A DNA stretch of 64,000 bases from Microbacterium sp. (lineage in GTDB: Bacteria > Actinomycetota > Actinomycetes > Actinomycetales > Microbacteriaceae): contig NZ_JAPSIY010000002.1 in NCBI RefSeq assembly GCF_031178445.1, positions 424,469 through 488,468 on the forward strand. The letters run 5' to 3'. The position numbers and the translations under genes were made by a program. The notes under the pieces are model-generated. The model did no database searches. It was not told where the DNA came from and saw only the letters and a program-made list of their open reading frames with translations. Shown one piece after another: positions 44,665 to 52,958 of the stretch. Position 1 is the first letter of the stretch; every line of letters starts with the position of its first letter.

Positions 44665-45612
44665 ATGCTGAATCAGGTACTCGACGTCGTCGACCTGTTG
44701 GACTCCCCGCAGACGTCGGGCGATGCCCTGGCCGCCTACCTGCGTGCCCAGGGCGCGGAGGGCGTCGAGATCCACGTCGAGACGATCACCGGAGACTCGG
44801 GGAAGTCCACCGACTTCATGCGCGTCGTCATCCCCGGATCCGACGGTAAGCGCGGCGGTGGGTCGGCCCCCACGCTGGGCGTCATCGGCCGTCTGGGCGG
44901 AGCGGGCGCGCGGCCGGAGCGGATCGGATTCGTGTCGGATGGCGACGGCGCCGCCGCCGCTCTCTCGGCTGCCGCGAAGCTGCTGCAGATGAAGGCCCGC
45001 GGCGACGTGCTGCCCGGCGACGTCATCGTCACCACCCACGTCACCGGCTGGGCGCCGACGGAGCCGCACGATCCGGTGCCGTTCATGGGATCGCCTGTCG
45101 ACATGGGCACCATGAACCGGCACGAAGTCGACGAGGAGATGGACGCCATCGTCTCGATCGACACCACCAAGGGCAATCGCACGATCAACCACCGCGGAAT
45201 CGCCATCTCGCCCACGGTCAAGGAGGGCTACATCCTCCGGCCGAGCGAGGATCTCGTCGGCATCGCGGAGTCGGTGACAGGCGTCCCCGCAGTGGTGTTC
45301 CCCCTCGCCACGCAGGACATCACGCCCTACGGCAACGACCTGCACCATCTCAACTCGATCCTGCAGCCCGCGGTGGCGACCACCGCGCCCGTGGTCGGCG
45401 TGGCTATCACCACCGCCGTGCCGGTCGCCGGGTGCGCCACCGGAGCGAGCCACGAGGTCGACATCGAACTCGCCGCGCGGTTCGCCGTCGAGACCGCCAA
45501 GTACTTCGGTGCCGGACAGGTAGCGTTCCACGACCCGGAGCAGTTCGCCCACCTCGTCGACCTGTACGGCAACGCACACCACCTGCAGACCCTCGGGCGC
45601 AAGGCGGGCTGA
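44665..45612 (+). CDS. DUF1177-family protein
   Basis: A 315-residue protein of the DUF1177 family, function unknown. It starts at an ATG with AGAGAGAAAAGC in front. Conserved-looking pieces are VLDVVDLLDSPQTSGDALAAYL, GVIGRLGGAGARPERIGFVSDGDG, TTHVTGWAPTEPHDPVPFMGSPVD, EMDAIVSIDTTKGNRTINHRG and TQDITPYGNDLHHLNSILQP. Several His, Asp and Glu residues (THVTG, EPHDP, DLHHLN) could bind metal. It has no signal peptide or membrane span. It sits between the M20 peptidase and the ABC ATPases, so it probably works on the imported peptide or its products. An enzymatic role is my inference only. Confidence 0.87.
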   Translation: MLNQVLDVVDLLDSPQTSGDALAAYLRAQGAEGVEIHVETITGDSGKSTDFMRVVIPGSDGKRGGGSAPTLGVIGRLGGAGARPERIGFVSDGDGAAAALSAAAKLLQMKARGDVLPGDVIVTTHVTGWAPTEPHDPVPFMGSPVDMGTMNRHEVDEEMDAIVSIDTTKGNRTINHRGIAISPTVKEGYILRPSEDLVGIAESVTGVPAVVFPLATQDITPYGNDLHHLNSILQPAVATTAPVVGVAITTAVPVAGCATGASHEVDIELAARFAVETAKYFGAGQVAFHDPEQFAHLVDLYGNAHHLQTLGRKAG

Positions 45613-45617
45613 CGAAC

Positions 45618-46457
45618 ATGACGGCTCTTCTCCGTGTCGAGGACCTCACCGTCCAGGTCCGCGCCCAGCACGGCATCAGCACGCCGGTCGGCGGGATCAG
45701 CTTCGACATCGAGCGCGGCGAGACCCTCGGGATCGTGGGCGAATCCGGCTCGGGGAAGAGCCTCACCGCCATGTCGATCATCCAGCTGCTGCCCACCAGG
45801 GCGGTGCGGATGACCGGCGGGCGGATCCTGTTCGACGGCGAGGATATGGCCGGCTTCAGCGCCGCTCACATGCGACGGATCCGGGGGCGCCGGATCGGCA
45901 CCATCTTCCAGGAGCCGATGACAGCGCTGAACCCCGCCTTCACCATCGGCTTCCAGATCGCCGAACCGCTGCGCCGCCACCTGAAGCTGAACCGGCGACA
46001 GGCCGCAGCGCGCGTGGTCGAACTGCTGGAGATGGTGGGCATCCACCGCGCCGCGCAGATCGCCGATTCGTACCCGCACCAGCTGTCGGGCGGTATGCGC
46101 CAGCGCGCGATGATCGCGATGGCGATGTCCTGCGAGCCCGACCTCCTCATCGCGGACGAACCGACTACGGCACTCGACGTCACCACCCAGTCGCAGATCC
46201 TCGATCTCATGCTCGACCTGCAGGAGAGCCACGGCACCGCCATCCTGCTGGTCACGCATGATCTCGGGGTCGTCGCCCAGACATGCCGCCGCGTGGTGGT
46301 GATGCGGCGCGGGCAGATCGTGGAGAAGTCCGACGTCGACACCCTGTTCCGTGAGCCGGAGCATCCGTATACCCGCGGCCTGCTGGAGTCGATGCCGTCG
46401 CGCAACGCCGGCAAGAGCAGGCTTCCCACTGTCAGCGAGAGAGCAGGGCATGCATGA
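45618..46457 (+). CDS. peptide ABC transporter ATPase (DppD-like)
   Basis: A 279-residue ATPase. Walker A is [14 protein letters not shown], the signature is [14 protein letters not shown], and Walker B is [12 protein letters not shown]. The Q loop is [13 protein letters not shown], typical of DppD, and the switch His lies in [10 protein letters not shown]. The ATG at 45618 follows the DUF1177 stop by five bases. Its last codon overlaps the next ATPase ATG (ATGA). It powers the importer together with the next gene product. It lacks the full cysteine cluster sometimes seen at the C-terminus of DppD proteins, so the end is short. Confidence 0.95.
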   Translation: MTALLRVEDLTVQVRAQHGISTPVGGISFDIERGETLGIVGESGSGKSLTAMSIIQLLPTRAVRMTGGRILFDGEDMAGFSAAHMRRIRGRRIGTIFQEPMTALNPAFTIGFQIAEPLRRHLKLNRRQAAARVVELLEMVGIHRAAQIADSYPHQLSGGMRQRAMIAMAMSCEPDLLIADEPTTALDVTTQSQILDLMLDLQESHGTAILLVTHDLGVVAQTCRRVVVMRRGQIVEKSDVDTLFREPEHPYTRGLLESMPSRNAGKSRLPTVSERAGHA

Positions 46458-47317
46458 GCACGCTGCTGAGCATCAGGGGACTCGTCAAGGAGTACCCCCG
46501 GCGCGGAGCCCGCAGGGGCGAACCGCCCTTCCGTGCGGTCGATGAGGTCGACCTCGACCTCGAAGAGGGCACGACCCTCGCGATCGTCGGGGAGTCGGGG
46601 TCGGGTAAGTCGACCACCGGCCGCTGCGCCCTGCGCCTCATCGAGCCGACCGCCGGCAGCGTGGTCTACGACGGCGTCGATCTCGTCGGGCTCGCACCCG
46701 ATGAGATGCGCCGCCGAAGGTCGCAGATGCAGATCGTCTTCCAGGACACCTACGCCTCACTCGACCCGCGCTGGACCGTCGGGCGGCTGCTGGCCGAGCC
46801 CCTCGAGCTGCACCAGCGACCCGGCCGCCGCGAACTGCGCAGCCGCATCGGCGAGATGCTCGAGATCGTGGGGCTCGAGGCCGCACACGCCGACAGATAC
46901 CCGCACGAGTTCTCCGGCGGGCAGCGCCAGCGCATCGGCATCGCGAGGGCTCTCATGCTCAAGCCCCGCCTGGTGGTGTGCGACGAGCCCGTCTCCGCGC
47001 TCGACGTCTCGGTGCAGGCGCAGGTGCTGAACCTCATGAAGGACCTGCAGGACGAGTTCGGCCTGAGCTATCTGTTCATCTCGCACGACATAGCCGTGGT
47101 CGAGTTCATGGCGGACGACGTGATCGTGATGAACCAGGGGAAGGTGGTCGAATCCGGGCGCTGCGCCGACGTGCTCGCCGATCCGCGGGATCCGTACACT
47201 CGGGCGCTGCTCGCCGCCGTTCCCGAGCCCGATCCCGCCGCCGCCCGTGACCGCGCCTCGCGCCGCGCCGTCGTCGAGGCAGGCCTGCGCGCGGCGGCCG
47301 AGGAGGAGGCCGGATGA
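46454..47317 (+). CDS. peptide ABC transporter ATPase (DppF-like)
   Basis: A 287-residue ATPase partner. Walker A is [17 protein letters not shown], the Q loop is [17 protein letters not shown], the signature is [15 protein letters not shown], Walker B is [18 protein letters not shown], and the switch His is in [12 protein letters not shown]. These match DppF/OppF. The tail has the usual [19 protein letters not shown], followed by an Arg/Ala-rich extension. ATG overlaps the upstream stop and the 3' end overlaps the AroM gene start, so transport and AroM are translated together. Confidence 0.95.
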   Translation: MSTLLSIRGLVKEYPRRGARRGEPPFRAVDEVDLDLEEGTTLAIVGESGSGKSTTGRCALRLIEPTAGSVVYDGVDLVGLAPDEMRRRRSQMQIVFQDTYASLDPRWTVGRLLAEPLELHQRPGRRELRSRIGEMLEIVGLEAAHADRYPHEFSGGQRQRIGIARALMLKPRLVVCDEPVSALDVSVQAQVLNLMKDLQDEFGLSYLFISHDIAVVEFMADDVIVMNQGKVVESGRCADVLADPRDPYTRALLAAVPEPDPAAARDRASRRAVVEAGLRAAAEEEAG

Positions 47318-47988
47318 TCCTCGGATGCGTCACCATCGGCCAGGCGCCGCGCGTGGACGTGGTCCCCGACATCGAGCCGTTGCTGCCCGGCATCCGAATC
47401 GTCGAACGCGGTGCGCTCGACGGACTCGACGCCGCTGGGATCGCCGCTTTGGCTCCGGAGCCGGGCAGGGCCGCGCTCGTCTCCCGACTGCGCGACGGCG
47501 GCTCGGCCGTGCTCGATGAGGAGCGGATGCTGCCGCTGGTGCAGCGTGCGGTCGACGCGGTCGCCGAGGACGGCGCCGGAGCCGTCCTCGTGCTGTGCAC
47601 CGGGCACCTGCCCTCGTTGCGCTCGCCTGTGCCCGTCTACACGGCCGAGCGACTGGCGAGGGGAGCGGCGACGACACTGGTCGGCGACGACCGCCTCGGC
47701 GTGCTCGCACCGACTCCCCGCCAGGTCGACGACATCGCGGCGCGGTGGCGGCGCGATCTCGGTCGCGAGGTCACGGTCGTCGCCGTGGATCCGTACACCG
47801 CAGACGACGCCGCGCTGGCAGCCGCGGGCAGCGCGCTCGGGGCGAGCGGCAGCGACTGGATCTTCATGGACTGCATCGGCTACTCGGAGCGAATGGCGGC
47901 GATCGTGCAGGACGCTTCGGGCGCACGGACCCTGACCGCCCGCGGCCTCGCGGCCCGGATGGCGGCGGCCGCCGTCGCCGCGAGATGA
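47314..47988 (+). CDS. AroM-family protein
   Basis: A 224-residue protein that opens with CVTIGQAPRVDVVPDIEPLLP, the signature of the AroM family, named after a gene in the E. coli aroL-yaiA-aroM operon but with no firm function. Cys95 lies in VLVLCTGHL and Cys187 in MDCIGYSERM. Two cysteines placed this way recall the catalytic pair of Asp/Glu racemases, to which the fold may be related. The ATG overlaps the DppF stop (ATGA), making it the last gene of the ABC operon. It ends seven bases from the stop of the convergent hpaI gene. A racemase-like or epimerase-like role is speculation. Confidence 0.85.
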   Translation: MILGCVTIGQAPRVDVVPDIEPLLPGIRIVERGALDGLDAAGIAALAPEPGRAALVSRLRDGGSAVLDEERMLPLVQRAVDAVAEDGAGAVLVLCTGHLPSLRSPVPVYTAERLARGAATTLVGDDRLGVLAPTPRQVDDIAARWRRDLGREVTVVAVDPYTADDAALAAAGSALGASGSDWIFMDCIGYSERMAAIVQDASGARTLTARGLAARMAAAAVAAR

Positions 47989-47995
47989 TCAGCGC

Positions 47996-48799
47996 TCAAT
48001 AGGTCTCGGCGGCCGCGTCGCCGGATGCCGGGATGAAGCGCGCCGCGAGGGCCTCCGAACCGCGGGCCAGGATCGTGACGTCGGCGCTCGCCGACAGGAA
48101 GTCAGCGCCATCGGCGAGGTATGCATCCGACGTGGCGGGATCGAAGGAGTTCACGCCGACCTTCTTGCCGGCAGCGGTCACGGCCGCGAGAACGCGGCGC
48201 ACGGCGGCCAGCACCTCGGGGTGCGTCTGCTGGCCCGGGAATCCCATCGACGCGGCCAGGTCGGCGGGCCCGACAAGCACGCCGTCCACGCCATCCACGG
48301 CGGCGATCTCAGCGGCCGCATCCACCGCATCGCCGGACTCCACCTGCACGATCAGTGACACGTGCTGCGATGCCTCCTGCACGTACCGGTCCACGCGACC
48401 CCATCGCCCGCTGCGGGCCAGAGCCGACCCGACCCCTCGGATGCCGTCGGGCGGGTAGCGTACGGCGGCCACGGCCGCGCGTGCCTCGTCGGCGGACGCG
48501 ATCATGGGCACGAGCAGGTTCTGTGCGCCCGCATCCAGCACCTGCTTGATGACCACGGGATCGTTGAACGGCACCCGTACGAGAGCCGGCACCCGGTACG
48601 CGGCGATCACCTGCAGCTGCTGCTGCACGGAGGTCAGGGTGTTGGGTCCGTGCTCCATGTCGATCAGCAGCCAGTCGAGACCCGCTCCCGCACCGATCTC
48701 GGCCAGCAGCGGAGACCCGGTGCTCAGCCACATGCCGATCAGCGGGCGGTCCGCCGCCGCGAGCGCATCGCGGAAGGTGGGCTCTAGACGAAGCGGCAT
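47996..48799 (-). CDS. hpaI: HpaI-type class II pyruvate aldolase
   Basis: The last step of homoprotocatechuate degradation: it splits 4-hydroxy-2-oxo-heptanedioate into pyruvate and succinate semialdehyde. The 267-residue protein has LIDMEHGPN with His50, Arg75 in VRVPFND, and metal ligands Glu154 (VQVESGD) and Asp180 (VGPADLAASMG). Each lies five positions after its E. coli HpaI equivalent. The ATG at 48799 is preceded in frame by 19 non-family codons that overlap hpaH, so I use the ATG. It overlaps the end of hpaH by 16 nt and is the last gene of the minus-strand hpa operon. Confidence 0.94.
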   Translation of the reverse strand: MPLRLEPTFRDALAAADRPLIGMWLSTGSPLLAEIGAGAGLDWLLIDMEHGPNTLTSVQQQLQVIAAYRVPALVRVPFNDPVVIKQVLDAGAQNLLVPMIASADEARAAVAAVRYPPDGIRGVGSALARSGRWGRVDRYVQEASQHVSLIVQVESGDAVDAAAEIAAVDGVDGVLVGPADLAASMGFPGQQTHPEVLAAVRRVLAAVTAAGKKVGVNSFDPATSDAYLADGADFLSASADVTILARGSEALAARFIPASGDAAAETY

Positions 48800-49572
48800 T
48801 CGATGATTCCCATCTCGCGGTAGTCGCACCGCACGGCATCGCCGCGCGAGACCCACATGGGCCTGGTGAACGATCCTGCCAGGATGACCTCGCCCGCCTC
48901 CAGACGCGCCCCGTGCTGGTGGAACTTGTTCGCCAGCCAGGCGACACCGGTGGCGGGGTGCCCGAGTACGCCGGCGGCGACGCCGGTCTCCTCGATCTCG
49001 CCGTTGCGCGAGAGCACGCCTGGCACCCAGCGCAGGTCGATCTCTTCGGGGCGCCTGCGCACCGTGCCGAGCACCATCGCCCCGTAGGCGGCGTTGTCGC
49101 TGATCGTGTCGACGATCGTGCGCCCCTCGAGCTCGATGTGAGAGTTCAGCACCTCGAGCGCGGGAACTGCGTAGTCGATGGCGGCGAGGGCCTTCTCGAG
49201 GGTGCAGTCGGGTCCTTCCAGCGACTCCTTCAGCACGAACGCCAGCTCGACCTCGATGCGCACGTTGGAGAAGTGGTCCACCGGGATCTCGGCGCCGGAC
49301 TCGTACACCGTGTCGTCGAACATGACCCCGTAGTCGGGCTCGGTGATGCCGGTGGCCTGCTGCATGGCCTTCGAGGTCAGCCCGATCTTGCGGCCCACCA
49401 GCCGACGCCCCGCGGCGATCTGCGCGTCACGCCAGACACCCTGGATCGCGTAGGAGTCCTCGACCGTGGCCTCCGGGTACCGTGCGGTGATCCGCGGGAT
49501 CACGCCGTGCGTACGGTCGGCCTCGGCCAGCTCCGCCGCGAGCTTCGCGATGGTCTCGGCGGGCAGCGTCAC
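48784..49572 (-). CDS. hpaH: 2-oxo-hept-4-ene-1,7-dioate hydratase
   Basis: This 262-residue enzyme adds water to 2-oxo-hept-4-ene-dioate, making the substrate of HpaI. It belongs to the MhpD/HpaH branch of the FAH superfamily. The metal-binding Glu-x-Glu is in [12 protein letters not shown]; other landmarks are [21 protein letters not shown] and LEVLNSHIE. The start is GTG at 49572, which overlaps the stop of hpaD by four bases (GTGA). The longer in-frame reading upstream runs through hpaD and is rejected. It ends with a TAG inside the hpaI start region. Confidence 0.94.
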   Translation of the reverse strand: MTLPAETIAKLAAELAEADRTHGVIPRITARYPEATVEDSYAIQGVWRDAQIAAGRRLVGRKIGLTSKAMQQATGITEPDYGVMFDDTVYESGAEIPVDHFSNVRIEVELAFVLKESLEGPDCTLEKALAAIDYAVPALEVLNSHIELEGRTIVDTISDNAAYGAMVLGTVRRRPEEIDLRWVPGVLSRNGEIEETGVAAGVLGHPATGVAWLANKFHQHGARLEAGEVILAGSFTRPMWVSRGDAVRCDYREMGIIECRFV

Positions 49573-50735
49573 AGCTGGTGCCCCAGCTTGTACTCGCCCT
49601 GCTTCCACTCCGGCATCGACTCCTCGCCCTGCTCGCGACGGGTGTACGAGAAGCCGTCGGCGCCGATCGTCACCGCCATCTCGCTGGAGTCGGTCCGCGC
49701 ACGCACGGGCTGCGGGTTCCCGTCGAGGTCGAGCACGAGCGATGCCTCGGTGTACCAGGAGGGGACCACAGGGTTTCCCCACCAGTCGCGGCGCTGATTG
49801 TCGTGCACGTCCCAGGTGATGACGGGGTTGTCCGGATCGCCGGTGTAGTAGTCCTGCGTGTAGACCTCCACCCGGTGGCCGTCCGGGTCGCGCAGGTAGA
49901 GGTAGAACGCGTTGCTCACCCCGTGGCGGCCCGGACCGCGCTCGATCGCGTCGGAGCGGCGCAGTGCGCCGAGCTTGTCGCAGATCGCGAGGATGTTGTG
50001 CTTCTCGTGCGTGGCAAAGCACACGTGGTGCATGCGAGGGCCGTCACCGCCGGTCATCGCGGTGTCGTGGACGGTCGGCTTGCGACGCATCCAGGCGGCG
50101 TAGACGGTGCCCTCCTCGTCCTGGATGTCCTCGGTCACGCGGAACCCGAGATCCTGCATGAACTTCACCGCGCGCGGCACGTCGGGAGTGACCTGGTTGA
50201 AATGGTCGAGACGCACCAGCTCCCCTGGGATGTGCAGGTCGTAGCGCCACGACATCCGCTCGACGTGTTCTGTCTGGTGGAAGAACTCGTAGGGGAATCC
50301 GAGCGGGTCGACCACGCGCACCGAGTCGCCGATGCCCTTCGTGAAACCCTCCTCACTGCGGCGCACATCGCAGCCGAGCTCGGTGTAGAACTCGACGGCC
50401 CTATCGAGATCGGCCTCCGACCGCACTCGGTACGAGAACACGGCGACCGCCGCGACCTCGCCCTTGCGCAGTACGAGGTTGTGGTGGATGAACTCCTCGG
50501 TCGAGCGGAGGTAGATCGCGTTCTCGTCCTCCTCTGTGACGTACAGCCCGAGGATGTCGACGTAGAACTCCCGGGACGCGGCGAGGTCGGTGACGACCAG
50601 CTCCATGTAGGCGCACCGAAGGATGTCGGGCGGGGAGGCCTTCGGGGTCGCGACGGGGTTCTCGGTCTGGATGGGGGCCTCTTGGCTCACATAGAAGCCC
50701 GAGGAGGTGAGGGTCATGTCTGCGCGGTTGGTCAT
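49569..50735 (-). CDS. hpaD: homoprotocatechuate 2,3-dioxygenase
   Basis: An extradiol ring-cleaving enzyme (type I, vicinal oxygen chelate fold) acting on 3,4-dihydroxyphenylacetate. In the 388-residue protein, the metal ligands are His178, His237 and Glu290, and the acid-base His223 and Tyr280 are present. All are shifted by exactly 23 from the Brevibacterium fuscum HPCD numbering I recall (155, 214, 267, 200, 257), so this protein has a 23-residue N-terminal extension or the true start is downstream. That enzyme class uses Fe(II) or Mn(II). ATG at 50735, with AAGGAC nine bases upstream. It lies between hpaE and hpaH. Confidence 0.96.
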   Translation of the reverse strand: MTNRADMTLTSSGFYVSQEAPIQTENPVATPKASPPDILRCAYMELVVTDLAASREFYVDILGLYVTEEDENAIYLRSTEEFIHHNLVLRKGEVAAVAVFSYRVRSEADLDRAVEFYTELGCDVRRSEEGFTKGIGDSVRVVDPLGFPYEFFHQTEHVERMSWRYDLHIPGELVRLDHFNQVTPDVPRAVKFMQDLGFRVTEDIQDEEGTVYAAWMRRKPTVHDTAMTGGDGPRMHHVCFATHEKHNILAICDKLGALRRSDAIERGPGRHGVSNAFYLYLRDPDGHRVEVYTQDYYTGDPDNPVITWDVHDNQRRDWWGNPVVPSWYTEASLVLDLDGNPQPVRARTDSSEMAVTIGADGFSYTRREQGEESMPEWKQGEYKLGHQL

Positions 50736-50754
50736 GTCAGCGTCCTTGCGTGAG

Positions 50755-52275
50755 TCAGCGGGGATCCGGGTCGTCGAGGTCCTGCTTGCCGAACGCGGGG
50801 TTGTGCGGCTCGCCGAGCGTGATGTGCACGCTCTGCTGGTCGGTGTAGAAGTCGATGGAGCGGTAACCGCCCTCGTGACCGAGCCCTGATGCCTTCACCC
50901 CGCCGAACGGCGTGCGCAGGTCGCGCACGTTGTTGGAGTTGAGCCACACCATGCCGGCCTCGACGGCTTGCGCGAAGTTGTGCGCGCGCTTGAGATCATT
51001 CGTCCAGATATACGCCGCGAGGCCGTACCTGGTGTTGTTGGCCAGGGCGAGCGCCTCGTCCTCGGTGTCGAAGGGGGTGATCGCTACCACAGGGCCGAAG
51101 ATCTCCTCCTGGAAGATGCGTGCGTCCGGTGCCACATCGGCGAAGGCGGTCGGCGCGACGTAGTTGCCCGTCGGGAAGCCGTCAGGGCGTCCACCGCCGG
51201 CGACCAGGCGGCCCTCGGTCTTGCCCAGCTCGACGTAGCTCATCACCTTGTCGTAATGCTCGGGATGCACCAGCGCGCCGACCTCGGTGGTCGGGTCGTG
51301 CGGGTGGCCGACTTTGACGCGCTTCGTCTGAGCCGCGAAGCGCTCGACGAACTCGTCGTAGACCTCGCGCTGCACGAGAATGCGCGACCCGGCCGTGCAG
51401 CGCTCGCCGTTCAGCGAGAAGACGCCGAAGATGCAGGCGTCGATGGCGGTGTCGAGGTCGGCGTCCGCGAAGACCACGGCGGGGCTCTTGCCGCCCAGCT
51501 CCATCGACAGGCCCTTCAGGTGCGGGGCGGCGTTGCCGAAGATGATCTGCCCGGTGCGGCTCTCGCCGGTGAACGAGATGAGCGGCACGTCAGGGTGCTT
51601 GACGAGCGCGTCCCCTGCGTCCTCACCCAGACCGTTGACGAGGTTGAACACGCCCTTCGGCAGGCCCGCCTCCTCGAAGATGCCGGCCCACAGCGACGCC
51701 GACAGGGGGGTGAACTCCGCTGGCTTGAGCACGACGGTGTTGCCGGTGGCGAGGGCGGGGCCCAGCTTCCACGACTCCAGCATGAAGGGGGTGTTCCAGG
51801 GCGTGATCAGACCCGCGACGCCGATCGGCTTGCGGTTGACGTAGTTCATCTGCTTGCCCGGCACCTTGAACGCGTCGTCGGCCTGCGCAACGATCAGGTC
51901 GGCGAAGAACCGGAAGTTCTCGGCGGCGCGGCGAGCCTGGCCGAGGGCCTGCGTGATCGGCAGGCCCGAGTCGAACGACTCCAGCTCGGCGAGGCGGGCA
52001 TCGCGCGACTCGACGATGTCGGCGATGCGATGCAGCACGCGGCTCCGCTCGCGCGGCAGCATCCTCGGCCATGGCCCCTCGGTGAACGCGCGGCGTGCTG
52101 CGGCGACGGCGCGCTCGATGTCGGCCTTCTTGCCTGCGGCGGCCTGCACGTACGCGTCGTTGGTGACCGGGTTGAGCACGTCGAAGGTGTCACCGTCGAT
52201 CGAGTCGACGAACTCGCCGTCGATGTAGTGCTGGATCTTGGCCGGCAGATCGGCCGGTGTGTACACGTCGGTCAT
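50755..52275 (-). CDS. hpaE: 5-carboxymethyl-2-hydroxymuconic semialdehyde dehydrogenase
   Basis: An NAD-dependent aldehyde dehydrogenase that oxidises the ring-cleavage product of HpaD to 5-carboxymethyl-2-hydroxymuconate. In the 506-residue protein, Glu259 is in LSMELGGKSP and the nucleophile Cys293 in NGERCTAGSR. The cofactor segment is ITPWNTPFMLESWKLGPALATGNTV in part, with FTGESRTGQ as the family turn. The substrate is assigned from neighbours; the family also includes other hydroxymuconic semialdehyde dehydrogenases. ATG at 52275 overlaps the GntR stop. Confidence 0.93.
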   Translation of the reverse strand: MTDVYTPADLPAKIQHYIDGEFVDSIDGDTFDVLNPVTNDAYVQAAAGKKADIERAVAAARRAFTEGPWPRMLPRERSRVLHRIADIVESRDARLAELESFDSGLPITQALGQARRAAENFRFFADLIVAQADDAFKVPGKQMNYVNRKPIGVAGLITPWNTPFMLESWKLGPALATGNTVVLKPAEFTPLSASLWAGIFEEAGLPKGVFNLVNGLGEDAGDALVKHPDVPLISFTGESRTGQIIFGNAAPHLKGLSMELGGKSPAVVFADADLDTAIDACIFGVFSLNGERCTAGSRILVQREVYDEFVERFAAQTKRVKVGHPHDPTTEVGALVHPEHYDKVMSYVELGKTEGRLVAGGGRPDGFPTGNYVAPTAFADVAPDARIFQEEIFGPVVAITPFDTEDEALALANNTRYGLAAYIWTNDLKRAHNFAQAVEAGMVWLNSNNVRDLRTPFGGVKASGLGHEGGYRSIDFYTDQQSVHITLGEPHNPAFGKQDLDDPDPR

Positions 52276-52958
52276 GATCGTCCTTCTTCAGGGGTGGTCG
52301 TCTTCGGATGGCGGGCCTGGAGGAATGCGTCCAGGGTTCGCCAGCGGTGGTTGCGAGCGGCGAGTTCGATATCGAGCGGCGATGCGCCCTCGCGCAGCAT
52401 CGTGATCAGCTGGGCATGCTCCTCCACCGAATGCTCCGCGCGCCCTGGCACATACGCGAAGGTGGTGTCGCGGATGCCGGAGAGCCGCGCCCATCCGCGG
52501 TGAACCATCTCGAGCACCTGAGGGTTGGGGCACGGCTCGTACAGCACGGAATGGAACTGGCGGTTGAGCTCGGTGAACACGTGGGCGTCGAAGTGATCGA
52601 GCAGCCGCCGCATCCGATCGTTGATGTCCGCCGCTCGATCGAGTGCCGCGGCATCGAGCAGCGGGGCCGACAGGGCGGTGGCCGACCCCTCGACGATTCC
52701 CAGGGTCTGCATCGTGTGGGCGTACTCGCTCTCATCGACGAGGGTGACACGCGCACCGACATTGCGTTCGAAGCTGACCAGCCCCTCCGCTTCGAGGCGG
52801 CGGATGGCCTCACGGACGGGCACGACGCTCATCTTCAGCTGGTCGGCGATGTCGCCGAGCACGAGGCGGTACCCGGGTCCGAAGGCGTGGGCGGCGATGC
52901 GCTCGCGGACCCAGGTATAGGCCTGCTCCGACTTGCTCGCGGGACGGACGGCGGTCAT
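52272..52958 (-). CDS. GntR-family (FCD) regulator of the hpa cluster
   Basis: A 228-residue transcription factor with a GntR winged helix at residues 8-75 (AYTWVRERIAAHAFGPGYRLVLGDIA, MSVVPVREAIRRLEAEGLV) and an all-helical FCD effector domain after it. His residues in the domain (FTELNRQFHSVLYEP, HSVEEHAQLI) fit the metal site of FCD proteins. It lies inside the hpa operon, overlapped at both ends (ATGA), so its level follows the pathway it controls. A candidate operator lies in the divergent promoter region at 54475-54486. The effector is probably a pathway acid such as homoprotocatechuate. Confidence 0.92.
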   Translation of the reverse strand: MTAVRPASKSEQAYTWVRERIAAHAFGPGYRLVLGDIADQLKMSVVPVREAIRRLEAEGLVSFERNVGARVTLVDESEYAHTMQTLGIVEGSATALSAPLLDAAALDRAADINDRMRRLLDHFDAHVFTELNRQFHSVLYEPCPNPQVLEMVHRGWARLSGIRDTTFAYVPGRAEHSVEEHAQLITMLREGASPLDIELAARNHRWRTLDAFLQARHPKTTTPEEGRS

